From Terebella lapidaria (lineage: Eukaryota > Annelida > Polychaeta > Terebellida > Terebellidae): a stretch of DNA of 64,000 nucleotides. The first letter of the stretch is position 1; the number at the start of each line of letters is the position of its first letter. Of this stretch, positions 10,001-20,817 are shown piece after piece. Made by a program: the position numbers and the translations under genes. The notes beneath the pieces were generated by a model that made no database searches, was not told the DNA's origin, and saw only the letters and a program-made list of their open reading frames with translations. The stretch covers positions 25,233,462 to 25,297,461 of the forward strand of contig OX424557.1 of assembly GCA_949152475.1 (NCBI GenBank), given 5' to 3'.

Positions 10001-11787
10001 CACCCTGCAACATATCTTAAGGCGGTGAATGACTTAGTTCTTTTGTCTAGGGGTCAGGTCATGTTATTGTCACCGACTTGTGCTCAGATTTTTTGGAAGG
10101 AAGATCACCACACGGTAAGAAAAATGCAATTTCTGCAACATAACGCATATATATTATAACTGAGGGGGATGATACGATGTCCCAGATACTACTACAAATT
10201 TATGTATTTCACAAATATTTGTAGGGGCTGAAATTCCCCAGAAATAAGGTTTCTTCCATTAATATTTACCCTAATTTTGACACGGTGATTACGTTCATGG
10301 TAATTTTCAATAAATTCTGCACATTGTACTTCGATAATCTGTACACGGGAGTTAAGATACGTACGGAGCCTCTGAGAGGACATGGAAGAAATATTTTTAG
10401 CACATTGTTATTGCGTTCCCTCGCAATATTATCGCATTCCCTCGCAATAATATTGCGTTCCCTCGCAATATTATCGCGTTCCCTCGCATTCTGGATCGCG
10501 TTCCGTCGCGATCTTATTGCGTTCCCTCGCAATCTGGATCGCATTCCCTCGCAATCCAGATCGCGTTCCCTCGCGATATTATCGCATTCCCTCGCGATCT
10601 TATTGCGTTCCCTCGCATTCTGGATCGCGTTCCCTCGCATTGTGCTGACGCCAATGACTTCTGAGAAGGTTATTCTACAAGATCGCGAGGGAACGCGATC
10701 CGGAATGCGAGGGAACGCGATATTATCGCGAGGGAACGCGATCTGGATTGCGAGGGAACGCAATAAGATCGCGAGGGAACGCGATCCGGATTGCGAGGTA
10801 ACGCAATCCTTTCAGCGGCTCCGTAGATACGCACCAATATATTGTAATTTTTCACTTTTTCCTAAATTACTACACACGCTTGTCGTGTCACCCATTTGAG
10901 TCAAGCGTCACCGACTTAAGATGTTAGTTGCCCAGAAAAGGGCTGGTATCTCTCCACGAAAAACGCATAAGGTATTAGCCACCGCCGATGTTCAATCAAC
11001 AGTATGCATTGCAACATCATAATGCAAATGTCTATATTATTTTCTTTCCATATTGTTGTCTTCATATTTGGAAAATGAGCAAAATTAACATGTACACTAT
11101 ACACAATATAATTATTACGTGGACATGTCAATAACGCGGTCTTACGAAATGTTGTTGGGATGTATACTGCACAATATATTGCTGCGTACGGTCCACTATA
11201 CCACGAATATGATATCGCTATAATCGAACACAAGAACACCTTTCCTGAGAACTCATTGTACAGTTCAACTCATTCAACCAGTGGGTATGTTATACCCAAA
11301 ATGTAGACCTAAGTCGGTGACGCTTGACTCAAATCGGTGACACGACATGCATGTGGAATAATTTAGGAATAACTGAAAAATTACAAGATATTAGTGCATA
11401 TGCGCAGGATGTATGAAACATGAGATGATTATCTTAACTCCCGTGTATAGATTATCTAAATACAATGGGCAGAATTTATTGAAAATGACCATGAACGTGA
11501 TCACAGTGTCAAAATTGGGGTAAACATTGATGGAAGAACCTTATTTCTGGGGAATTTCAGCCCCTACAAATATTTGTGAAGTAAATAAATTTGTAGTAGT
11601 ATCTCGGACATCGTATCATCCCCCTCAGTTATAATATATACGCGTAATGTTGCAGAAATTGCATTTTTCTTACCGTGTGTTGATCTTCCATCCAAAAAAT
11701 CTGAGCACAAGTCGGTGACAATAACATGACCTGACCCCTAGACAATAGAACTAGGTCAGTCACCGCCTTAAGATATGTTGCAGGGTG
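10001..11787. mobile_element. Long-armed foldback DNA transposon, copy 1
   Basis: Ends CACCCTGCAACATATC and its complement are flanked by a 4-bp target duplication TGTA (9997-10000 and 11788-11791). Inverted arms of about 480 bp cover 10001 to about 10921 (enlarged by a nested MITE) and about 11309-11787. The motif GTCACCGA(C/T)TT recurs several times in each arm in alternating orientation. The central 390 bp is unique and non-coding. A second copy at 31837-33211 has the same ends and a TGTG duplication. The superfamily is undetermined: 4-bp duplications occur in Sola, Ginger and Chapaev-type elements, but no transposase is present. Confidence 0.8.
10363..10824. mobile_element. MITE nested in foldback copy 1, filled with inverted 21-22 bp minisatellite
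   Basis: Ends ACGGAGCC(T/G)CTGA are inverted (10363-10380 and 10807-10824) and flanked by AGATACGT / AGATACGC, an 8-bp target duplication with one mismatch. Inside, about 11 tandem units of GCGTTCCCTCGC plus a variable AT spacer (10411-10645) are followed by a 35-bp unique spacer and about 6 units in reverse orientation (10681-10808). Foldback copy 2 and the opposite arm lack this insertion. The surrounding arm also lost about 34 bp, apparently before the insertion. Confidence 0.75.
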
Positions 11788-11791
11788 TGTA

Positions 11792-12323
11792 TATAATATT
11801 GCCTTAATTATTACAGATGCCACATTCGAGGCAGGAAATGTTCACTCTGTAGAACATCTAATTTCACCTATAGTTTAATGACCTTTTATAGGGCTCATGA
11901 AGTTCCTTGAAATTATCTCCATTATTCCAGACACTGGACTTTGAGATTGGGTACTTCGGTTTACATGTTTATTATGCCTAATTTTGTATTCAGTATGCAT
12001 ACCTATCTAGAGTCTAGAGTATCTACTGAAGAGTATCTTTCTACCTCTCACACTTTGACACAGAGTTATTACGAACATCTGTTTTACGGGGTTTCAGTGA
12101 CCTTGGCCATGAGCCATAGCCTTGATAGGTCATCCTATTGAGTTCATGGCCTGTAGATGGATATCAAGTTCGAAGCGATTTCATGCTGTTTTGACGAGCG
12201 TTTTGAAAATTTGGAAATTCGATGTTTATAAGATATATCAGAAATCATGGGCTTGAGACCACTCTATGATTTGCTACTCGATATTATGCACTTTGTGCAT
12301 GACCTTGACATCGACCTCGGGTG
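11792..12323. other. AT-rich sequence, nothing recognised
   Basis: No gene, inverted repeat or paralogue elsewhere in the window was seen. The short open stretch at 11941-12141 has no recognisable motif. Confidence 0.4.
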
Positions 12324-13505
12324 AACTTGTCAAGGTCAATTGGCAAGGTATTATCTTATGCGCTGCATGCTCTACAATATGAGACAAGTCTGAATCCTCT
12401 ACAATGATTTGTTCAGAAAATATGGCCAAAAATGTAATTGCCATGGTTTCGTTTGCCATTGCAACCATTTTCATTCAATTTCCACTAAAAATCGGGGATG
12501 ATCGATCTATCCCGATTGATCCCTTAATTTTCAGGCCGATCTGGCCATTCCTATCCGAATTTCATGACCGGACACACAGACCCAAACGCAATACCTTCGC
12601 CCTCTAGGAAGTTGGACATCATTTCCGTACAGTTATTCGATAATTGGACGTAAGGTGAGGGAATATATATAGCATATATATATGTTGTTTTAAAAGTTCG
12701 AGTTCGCGCATCTCGTTACCTGACACCACGCGGGAAAATGCTTGATAATTGGGAAGAAATTTAACCATACTCCCCAACATATCAAGGTGAAGTCATGTTT
12801 TATTTATGGAAGCCAGAACTTATTTATGGATACCAAACACCTGTTAGAAACACGTGAGCCAGTGATTATGCATTTGTTACTGGTGTGAGGCGACATATTA
12901 ACAAGACATAACCAAACTAAAGAGTAGCCAACGGCAACATACAATGGATCTCTCTGCAAATAATGGAATACATTAGCCCAAGATGAAGATGACAATCGTA
13001 AACACCCACCATTAAAGACCTGTATGCCACGAGGAGATCCGGCAATATTATTGATACTTTTAAACGATACAATGGTCGTCATGACCCCTGATCTCGTAGA
13101 TCACTTGAACAATAGCTTTGGTAAGAAAACTGAGGAAATACGTTTCGTCCCTTTACCACCAGTACGACCTCATTGATCTTGATGACGACAATTGAAAGCC
13201 GAAAATATAACTTTGATAGCGCCTTTCCAAACATGAACGGTTTACAGTTGCACCATCATGGACAAACACAAAGTAAACTTAGAGAACCAACTTCAATCAA
13301 TCATGAAAAGTGAAATACATAAAATAGATTATACAATTATGTAGACACATAATTGGAACGCGTAGAAATGTCAATTGCTATGAACACGTGGATGTAATCG
13401 ACTACTGTATCAATATATGGTACAATAACCAAAACTTGTAGTCCTCGAGTATATCTCCACTAGGAGTGTCATCATGTGTAACTTGATCTTCTTTCCATAG
13501 CAATT
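12324..13505. repeat. Repeat family B, copy 1
   Basis: This is a diverged paralogue of 20,818-21,807 plus 22,796-23,100. Shared landmarks include tcaaggtattatcttatgcg, ttaattttcaggccgatctg, atttcatgaccggaca and gacaccacgcgggaaaat. It is non-coding on both strands as far as can be seen. Confidence 0.65.
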
Positions 13506-13518
13506 GTGAACAGGCATC

Positions 13519-15074
13519 AAAACGTTATGATACTTGTATATCATCTTGAAACTTTATAGTTTCAACATGATGCAAAGATGTCGATAGAAGCTGATACAGG
13601 GTAAATGCAAGATCATTCATTCATGACCCAAATAGTTCACCTGTCAACAACCAGTGGCGTTGTCATACAAAGGGTAGATGTACATGTACGTGATGTTCTG
13701 ATAAAAAAAAACACTTCACTGACCAAAAAATCAACGAAACAAAAACGAAAATGTCGAATGGCAGATTTATTTCTGGAGAAATCCCACTCATTTCGGGCAG
13801 ATTACGAATGAACCTTGCTGTTTCCTATTTGCACGACAACAAGTAAACGTCAGGGATCCAGAGTAGCAAAAGTGGTCGCCGCATGAAACAAATGCGTTGG
13901 CCAAAATTCTTGCTGTGAGATCGTCAGTCGAATAAACTGATAAAATTGAATGATGTTTGTGCTAGAATATCAGTTCGTGCGCTGAGCGGCGGGTGGAAGA
14001 AGGTGCACTGTGCTAAGCGGCACCGGAAATTAAAGAAACTTTGTATTTGATATAGGCCGCCGCTGATGCGGCGACCAATGAACCATATATTGTTTTAGGA
14101 CACCCCTCAACTGGCACTGCCATGTGCTTTGGAGGATATTGAAACGACCAAACAGAAAGCTCTAAGTCGTCCTGAATTCAAGCACGTCTATATATAAATC
14201 CACGGTTTTTATACAAGTTTGAATGCTAGTTGACACGACTGTGCAATTTACATGTGATCTATTGGCGTATTAAATCTAAGAAGGAACTGCTTGGCCATGA
14301 TTTCGCCTCCAGAGGGTCTATATAACTAACCCTGTGGGTGGTCGTTACTGTCACTTCGCACGATCTCTATAGACCACAGCTCTCAACGTGAATGGATGTA
14401 AGGAGACAATGTATAGGTGTTATCAAGTAATTTGTTGTTTTTAAAAATATATTCTTTTTTCGCTAGCACCCACTCATCCAGCGTTTGCTCTTTTTTTTAA
14501 TGAGAGAACAAATATCGTGTTCTTGTATTACCTTAGGCAGACTATTTATTCGTGTCTGAACAATATGCATATATATGTGGAGTATACCGGAGCTGTCAAT
14601 TCTCTGAAGCTATTAATGTCTCGTATAGATTTAAATTATGAGGATTTTATATTATATCATACATTTGTGACTGTATGCTTCGTGTATCATATCATTACAG
14701 GTCGTTATTTTTAGCCATGTTCAAATAATAAGATATTGTTTTGAAATTGAATTTCATTTTTGTTCCCAATTGTTCTTAATTTCGAGCACATATTTCTAAA
14801 TTATTCTTTCTAAAATATTTCTGAATTATTTTCTCAGGTTGTTGGGCAGTTGTATACTGATTCCATCAGGTGTACAATAGAAACAACTACATTTAACATG
14901 CTGTCTGCCCCTGATGACGCCAGTGTGTCTTTGGATCAACTATTTGGTCGGGCTTTGTTTCTATTGCAAAATGTTGTATTTTACGTTTGTTATTGTCATA
15001 ATCAAAATCTGACTATAGGTGGTAATAGATTGATACTTACATACTACACAAGTGTTATATCATGATGAAGCATG
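13519..15074. repeat. 1.59-kb tandem duplication, unit 1
   Basis: This unit is nearly identical to 15112-16666 (offset 1592-1593). I noted only two differences by eye, one in an A-run and one substitution. The two units are joined by a 37-bp linker made of fragments of the repeat edge. A more diverged relative occupies 23,284-24,560. No convincing coding sequence: the short open stretches at 14517 and 14850 are duplicated with the unit but show no family motif. Confidence 0.85.
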
Positions 15075-15111
15075 ATGATACTTGAAACGTTATGATACTT
15101 GAAGCATGATG

Positions 15112-16666
15112 AAAACGTTATGATACTTGTATATCATCTTGAAACTTTATAGTTTCAACATGATGCAAAGATGTCGATAGAAGCTGATACAGGGTAAATG
15201 CAAGATCATTCATTCATGACCCAAATAGTTCACCTGTCAACAACCAGTGGCGTTGTCATACAAAGGGTAGATGTACATGTACGTGATGTTCTGATAAAAA
15301 AAACACTTCACTGACCAAAAAATCAACGAAACAAAAACGAAAATGTCGAATGGCAGATTTATTTCTGGAGAAATCCCACTCATTTCGGGCAGATTACGAA
15401 TGAACCTTGCTGTTTCCTATTTGCACGACAACAAGTAAACGTCAGGGATCCAGAGTAGCAAAAGTGGTCGCCGCATGAAACAAATGCGTTGGCCAAAATT
15501 CTTGCTGTGAGATCGTCAGTCGAATAAACTGATAAAATTGAATGATGTTTGTGCTAGAATATCAGTTCGTGCGCTGAGCGGCGGGTGGAAGAAGGTGCAC
15601 TGTGCTAAGCGGCACCGGAAGTTAAAGAAACTTTGTATTTGATATAGGCCGCCGCTGATGCGGCGACCAATGAACCATATATTGTTTTAGGACACCCCTC
15701 AACTGGCACTGCCATGTGCTTTGGAGGATATTGAAACGACCAAACAGAAAGCTCTAAGTCGTCCTGAATTCAAGCACGTCTATATATAAATCCACGGTTT
15801 TTATACAAGTTTGAATGCTAGTTGACACGACTGTGCAATTTACATGTGATCTATTGGCGTATTAAATCTAAGAAGGAACTGCTTGGCCATGATTTCGCCT
15901 CCAGAGGGTCTATATAACTAACCCTGTGGGTGGTCGTTACTGTCACTTCGCACGATCTCTATAGACCACAGCTCTCAACGTGAATGGATGTAAGGAGACA
16001 ATGTATAGGTGTTATCAAGTAATTTGTTGTTTTTAAAAATATATTCTTTTTTCGCTAGCACCCACTCATCCAGCGTTTGCTCTTTTTTTTAATGAGAGAA
16101 CAAATATCGTGTTCTTGTATTACCTTAGGCAGACTATTTATTCGTGTCTGAACAATATGCATATATATGTGGAGTATACCGGAGCTGTCAATTCTCTGAA
16201 GCTATTAATGTCTCGTATAGATTTAAATTATGAGGATTTTATATTATATCATACATTTGTGACTGTATGCTTCGTGTATCATATCATTACAGGTCGTTAT
16301 TTTTAGCCATGTTCAAATAATAAGATATTGTTTTGAAATTGAATTTCATTTTTGTTCCCAATTGTTCTTAATTTCGAGCACATATTTCTAAATTATTCTT
16401 TCTAAAATATTTCTGAATTATTTTCTCAGGTTGTTGGGCAGTTGTATACTGATTCCATCAGGTGTACAATAGAAACAACTACATTTAACATGCTGTCTGC
16501 CCCTGATGACGCCAGTGTGTCTTTGGATCAACTATTTGGTCGGGCTTTGTTTCTATTGCAAAATGTTGTATTTTACGTTTGTTATTGTCATAATCAAAAT
16601 CTGACTATAGGTGGTAATAGATTGATACTTACATACTACACAAGTGTTATATCATGATGAAGCATG
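15112..16666. repeat. 1.59-kb tandem duplication, unit 2
   Basis: Second unit of the near-identical pair; unit 1 starts at aaaacgttatg (13519) and unit 2 at 15112, and both end at gatgaagcatg. The high identity means a recent event, or two haplotypes placed in tandem by assembly. Confidence 0.85.
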
Positions 16667-17481
16667 CAGGGTAATGAAAAAAAGGCATTTTCTTTTCGTT
16701 TTCTGTTCTATGTTCCTAATATTTACCTCGCTATCCCATTTATTGAGGGTCTCGAATTATTATTGTAACACCAAGCACCCATCCCATTTGAGGTTTGTTA
16801 TCGACTAGTACCTCAATCGGCTACATATATGTTATATATATATATGTGCTGAAAATTTAAAAAGTTATTGATTTGAAAGTTGCTATAAGCCTATAATCTT
16901 AATACATGTTAAGAGACTTGAAGAGATTTTTCAAGGGTTTTAATACTATATATCACACCAATTTTCATTATTATTTAACCCCAAAATACAAAACATATAC
17001 GGATTATATAGGTATGATTCAAACATTGGGTTAGCAGTGAACTTCTTCACACCACCATAAACCTACATTGTATGGTAGTTTGCATCATACATTGGCTTTC
17101 GATGCTTGAAGTCCGTGACTTTCGCATTTAGACAAATTTGTGACGTATGTAATGGACAACAGACATTGAATGTTGAACACCTAGCTCACATCCTAATTAA
17201 ATTTGATGTAATGGTGCAAGTGTAAATGTAGACATTTATCTACTTTGAGCATACATTTTATCGATGAAAATACATGTAGATAATTGACTTGTTCTTTGTA
17301 AAACTTCATTACTGCCACTTCAGCTTCTTTCATCTTGAAATGGACTCCCCATCATCCAATATTTGTATAGTATTTCGAGCGCTCTGAAGCAACCCCACGA
17401 TATTTTCTGTATCGTGGGCTTCAGGCGGGTAATACAGAATGACGTTTTAGAGAGTGCATATAATCCAATGATAAAATCGTA
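16667..17481. repeat. Repeat family A segment
   Basis: Bases 16990-17330 match 26,570-26,910 and 28,230-28,610 (cactgggttggcagtgaag, cacaccaccataaacctac, gactttcgcatttagacaaa). A small palindrome CCCACGATA/TATCGTGGG lies at about 17395-17425. Bases 16667-16985 resemble 24,480-24,720. Non-coding. Confidence 0.6.
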
Positions 17482-17659
17482 ATTGCAGAGTAATACTATA
17501 AGTTATCATGGGCTTCAGACCCCAATACGGCATGATATCTGCCTCCAGTCAGCATATCCCACTCGGCCTGTGGCCTCGTGGTATATGGTGACTTCAGGCA
17601 GATATCACGCTGTATTGGGGTCTGAAGCCCATGATAACTTATAGTATTACTCTGCAATT
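17482..17659. mobile_element. 178-bp near-perfect hairpin (MITE-like)
   Basis: Left arm 17482-17551 and right arm 17589-17659 are inverted complements over about 70 bp, with blocks GGGCTTCAGACCCCAATAC and ATGATATCTGCC. The 37-bp loop is itself partly palindromic (CCCAC-GGCC / GGCC-GTGG). The hairpin interrupts family A sequence. Target duplication was not resolved. Confidence 0.65.
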
Positions 17660-18686
17660 CAATTCATCGTCGTATTAGATATTGGGGTCAATCTGAATTT
17701 CATTTATAGCTGCTATAAACCTAGTGCATATACCCAATAATCCGATTAGGATTCGCAGATTGATCGGGGGTTGAGCCAACTTGCAAAAAGTTATTTTCAT
17801 AATGCACAAAAATGCATATGATTGTCCAGTCTATTCAACAAAAACATTGCCATATTGTTTTGTATATTCGATTTGAACATCAAACAACCCGACGTCGTGT
17901 GTTTCGCACACAACCGCTGTCGGACACAATGTCAGACTGCCCCCAATGAAGTGAAATAATGAAAAGAAAATGTCAACTAAGGCGACTAATTGACATTTGA
18001 TTGAAAAATACATACACATCAACTTCTATGATTAACAAAACTCACGGGAAACACCATTCTAGCAACTGCAGCCACTGAAACAACATCTTGGACAGGCGGA
18101 AGTAACATTTTTGTGTCAGCTAAGGTTACGTGTCCCCCAACTTTGCAATGTCCCATAATCGTGGTTTCAAGGCAGAATACGTACGTCGCGTATCACAGAC
18201 TCCGTGATTTCCACATATCCTACTGAGGAAGGTTATATACCCTGATATGGTGTCTGGCACCCAAACATGGAATGTCTTACCATTGACCACCACTTTTCCC
18301 CCCAATTGGTTGTGTATCATATCATTGTCGTTTTTAACTGAGGTTAGTATGGTCTGTGAACATTAATCCACATTTTGTCATAATTTTCCTCCATGCAAAT
18401 ATACCAATGACATTTACAGTGGGACAATTGGCAGTATATCAGTGGTGCTCCATTCTTCATCTGTGAGACTTCTGAATGAAAGGGGTGGTGTCTGAAAGGG
18501 GTGGTGGCGAAATCCCCGTTCATTCTGTTTGAATCACGTTATTTGTTACTTACCGGTATCCACATAACAAGGAACTAAATACTGTTTTGTAGGGGGCCTT
18601 CAAGTAACATTGGAATGGATGTCAAAATGTCGAAACACAAAGGACTAACTCGTCATGCGCACACATAGCATTGAGGAAAGCACTGT
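17660..18686. repeat. Repeat family A segment
   Basis: Bases 17680-17860 match 28,889-29,028 and 33,430-33,600. Bases 17865-18686 match 30,240-31,000 at high identity (caaacaacccgacgtcgtg, gtcagactgcccccaatgaa). Two short minus-strand open stretches (18022-17831, 18320-18126) are only partly kept in the other copies, so they are probably not coding. Confidence 0.65.
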
Positions 18687-18690
18687 TTAA

Positions 18691-20252
18691 AGGTATATAT
18701 TCCGAAAATTGGATATTGCTTTTTGTTATGTAGGTGAAAGCACTATTTGAAAAATAGTCAAAATGGTCTTCACAGCATATTGATAGCATGACTCCTTGAA
18801 GTTATGACTCCTTGAAGTCATGACACTTTAAACATACACATATTTACAGAATCGGACAACAGAATATGACAGCTAATTAATATGCAAATGAGATGTATGT
18901 CATTGACAGACTGCTTTTTAATTAGGCATTTTTGAATAGAATAATGAGACCGTTTGTATCCATATTTGTTCATCAAAACTCACTTTTTACATGAGAGAAG
19001 AGTTCACTGATGTCAAGAAACTCGTGGTTGCCGTGGCAACCAATGGTCTGGCTGGACCCTTAGCAACCATGGTTGCTAAGGTCAATATCTAATCAAAAAC
19101 ACGATATACATGTATGAAACCATTTCAGACAATAGAGTAATTACAATATATTGAGGAATATATCATCAAAATGTCTGGAAACAAACCTTAGCAACAAATA
19201 CAGACTTAGGAAACCAGCAGTAATAGCATCCATTATATACGAAGGGCTCTAAACGTCAGTAATTTATCAGGCCTGTATAGGGCACGTAAGTGAAAACGCT
19301 ATATTCTCGAAATAAGCCTCGACCGGGATTTTCTGGTCTCAACCTATTATCGCCCACTTTTTGCCTAGCTCGATTTCCACATAAATCAACTATCATTGTA
19401 AGAAAAACATATGCAATTAACAATATTAACCATATTCGATTACTCTCGACCATGATTGGCACCGATATTTTCAGTAAGACTGGAAAACAAAGCACAGTAG
19501 ATTTACGGCCGTTAACTTCATGCCGCTTATAAAATAGAATAATGCGGGCTTATATGCATGTTTGGTCTTAAAAGGTAGCAAATCGTTAGTTTTTCATCGC
19601 ATGGTACAACACATAATTTACTGATTTGATATAACATTGATTATCAACTTAATAGCTATCACTCCATTATAAAGGATAGGACGATAGGACCAAAAGGCTT
19701 TCACAACGAATATTTTCATGCATTTCGAACGATATTCGAAACTTACTTACGCTCCCTATTGGGTTGCTAAGGTGTGTTTATGAACATTTTGTTGATCAAT
19801 TCCACAAAATATAGTCACTACCTTGTTATCTAAATCGGTTTGATACTTTCATATCGTGTTTTAACTTGAATACCAGCCTTAGCAACCTGGTTGCTAATGG
19901 CCAAATCAACCCATTGGTTGCCATGGCAACCAAAATTTATATGCACTCACTGATTATTCCTATACTGAAGGATATATCTGATGAGTTTTGACGACCAAAT
20001 ATGAGCTCAAATGCTTAATTGTGACATGTTAAATCGCCTGATGAAAAAGCAAGCTGTTAATGACGTCACACATCTTATTTGCATACTAATTAGCTGACAA
20101 GACTATCTGAAGAAATTTGCCGGATTTTCAATAGTAAAATTGCTATAACCTTTTAACAAATCGATATATCAACATTCTGTAAAGACTGTTCTATTCAGCT
20201 CAACGAGTGGCTTCAAATAAGCTGATATCATATTTTCGTGATATATCACCCT
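18691..20252. mobile_element. TTAA-flanked non-autonomous DNA transposon (Kolobok- or piggyBac-like)
   Basis: TTAA lies at both edges (18687-18690, 20253-20256). Ends AGG(g)TATAT...CGAAAAT are inverted. Longer inverted blocks follow inside: AGCTAATTA(G/A)TATGCAAAT, and X-box-like palindromes GTTGCC(A/G)TGGCAAC. The paralogue at about 30,990-31,010 is an empty site carrying TTTCAG where this copy has the insertion, confirming the ends. TTAA targets are used by piggyBac and Kolobok; the AGG-type terminus favours Kolobok, but there is no transposase to decide. Confidence 0.75.
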
Positions 20253-20256
20253 TTAA

Positions 20257-20817
20257 GCCACGTCTTTTATACACACATAAACTTTGACCCGACTGTGTAA
20301 TATGCATGTGATATACTACCACCCTGAAGCAAATAAAGAACTTCCTGGCTATGATTTCGCCTCCAGAGGGTCTATATGTTAACTAACTCTGTGGGTGGTC
20401 GTTACTGTCACTTCGCACGATCTCCATAAACTCAATTTCATCCTGAATGGATGCAAGGAGACAGTAAATGGGTGCTATCAAGTACATTCTCTGCTTTCAA
20501 AACACCTTCCATTCTTCCCTAACACCCACGCATCTAACCTTTGCAAAAGAACAGATTACGGATTCTTGTATTACCTTAAAACTTGATGGCACAATAATAT
20601 TCTGTGTCTAAGCAAAAGTTTTGATCACTTCAGAGCTGACAATACCTGAAAACTATTGAAAATGAAAATGTCATCGAAAATGTCATCGAAATAATTTGAT
20701 ATCATGCCGTACACTCGATATATCATATCATAATTGGTCACTATTGTAGCCCTGATCAAACAAATAATTATTACTCTGTGATTCAATTTATTATGATATT
20801 AGATGGGGGGTCAAGAA
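20257..20817. repeat. Repeat family A segment
   Basis: It matches 31,030-31,520, and 14,300-14,420 more loosely: tatgatttcgcctccag, gtgggtggtcgtt, gaatggatg(t/c)aaggagaca. Non-coding. The open stretch at 20395-20586 is not kept in the other copies. Confidence 0.6.

Noticed and set aside
10266-10899. Long open frames on both strands (ARER/RSLA-type repeats)
   Set aside because: They lie within the 21-22 bp minisatellite and its inverted copy; the unit length near a multiple of three keeps frames open on both strands. No domain is present.
18126-18320. Possible host exon on the minus strand (HVWVPDTISGY...CGNHGVCDTR)
   Set aside because: The paralogue at about 30,490-30,670 does not keep the frame, and the one at about 33,800-34,000 is still less similar. 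There is no codon-level conservation.
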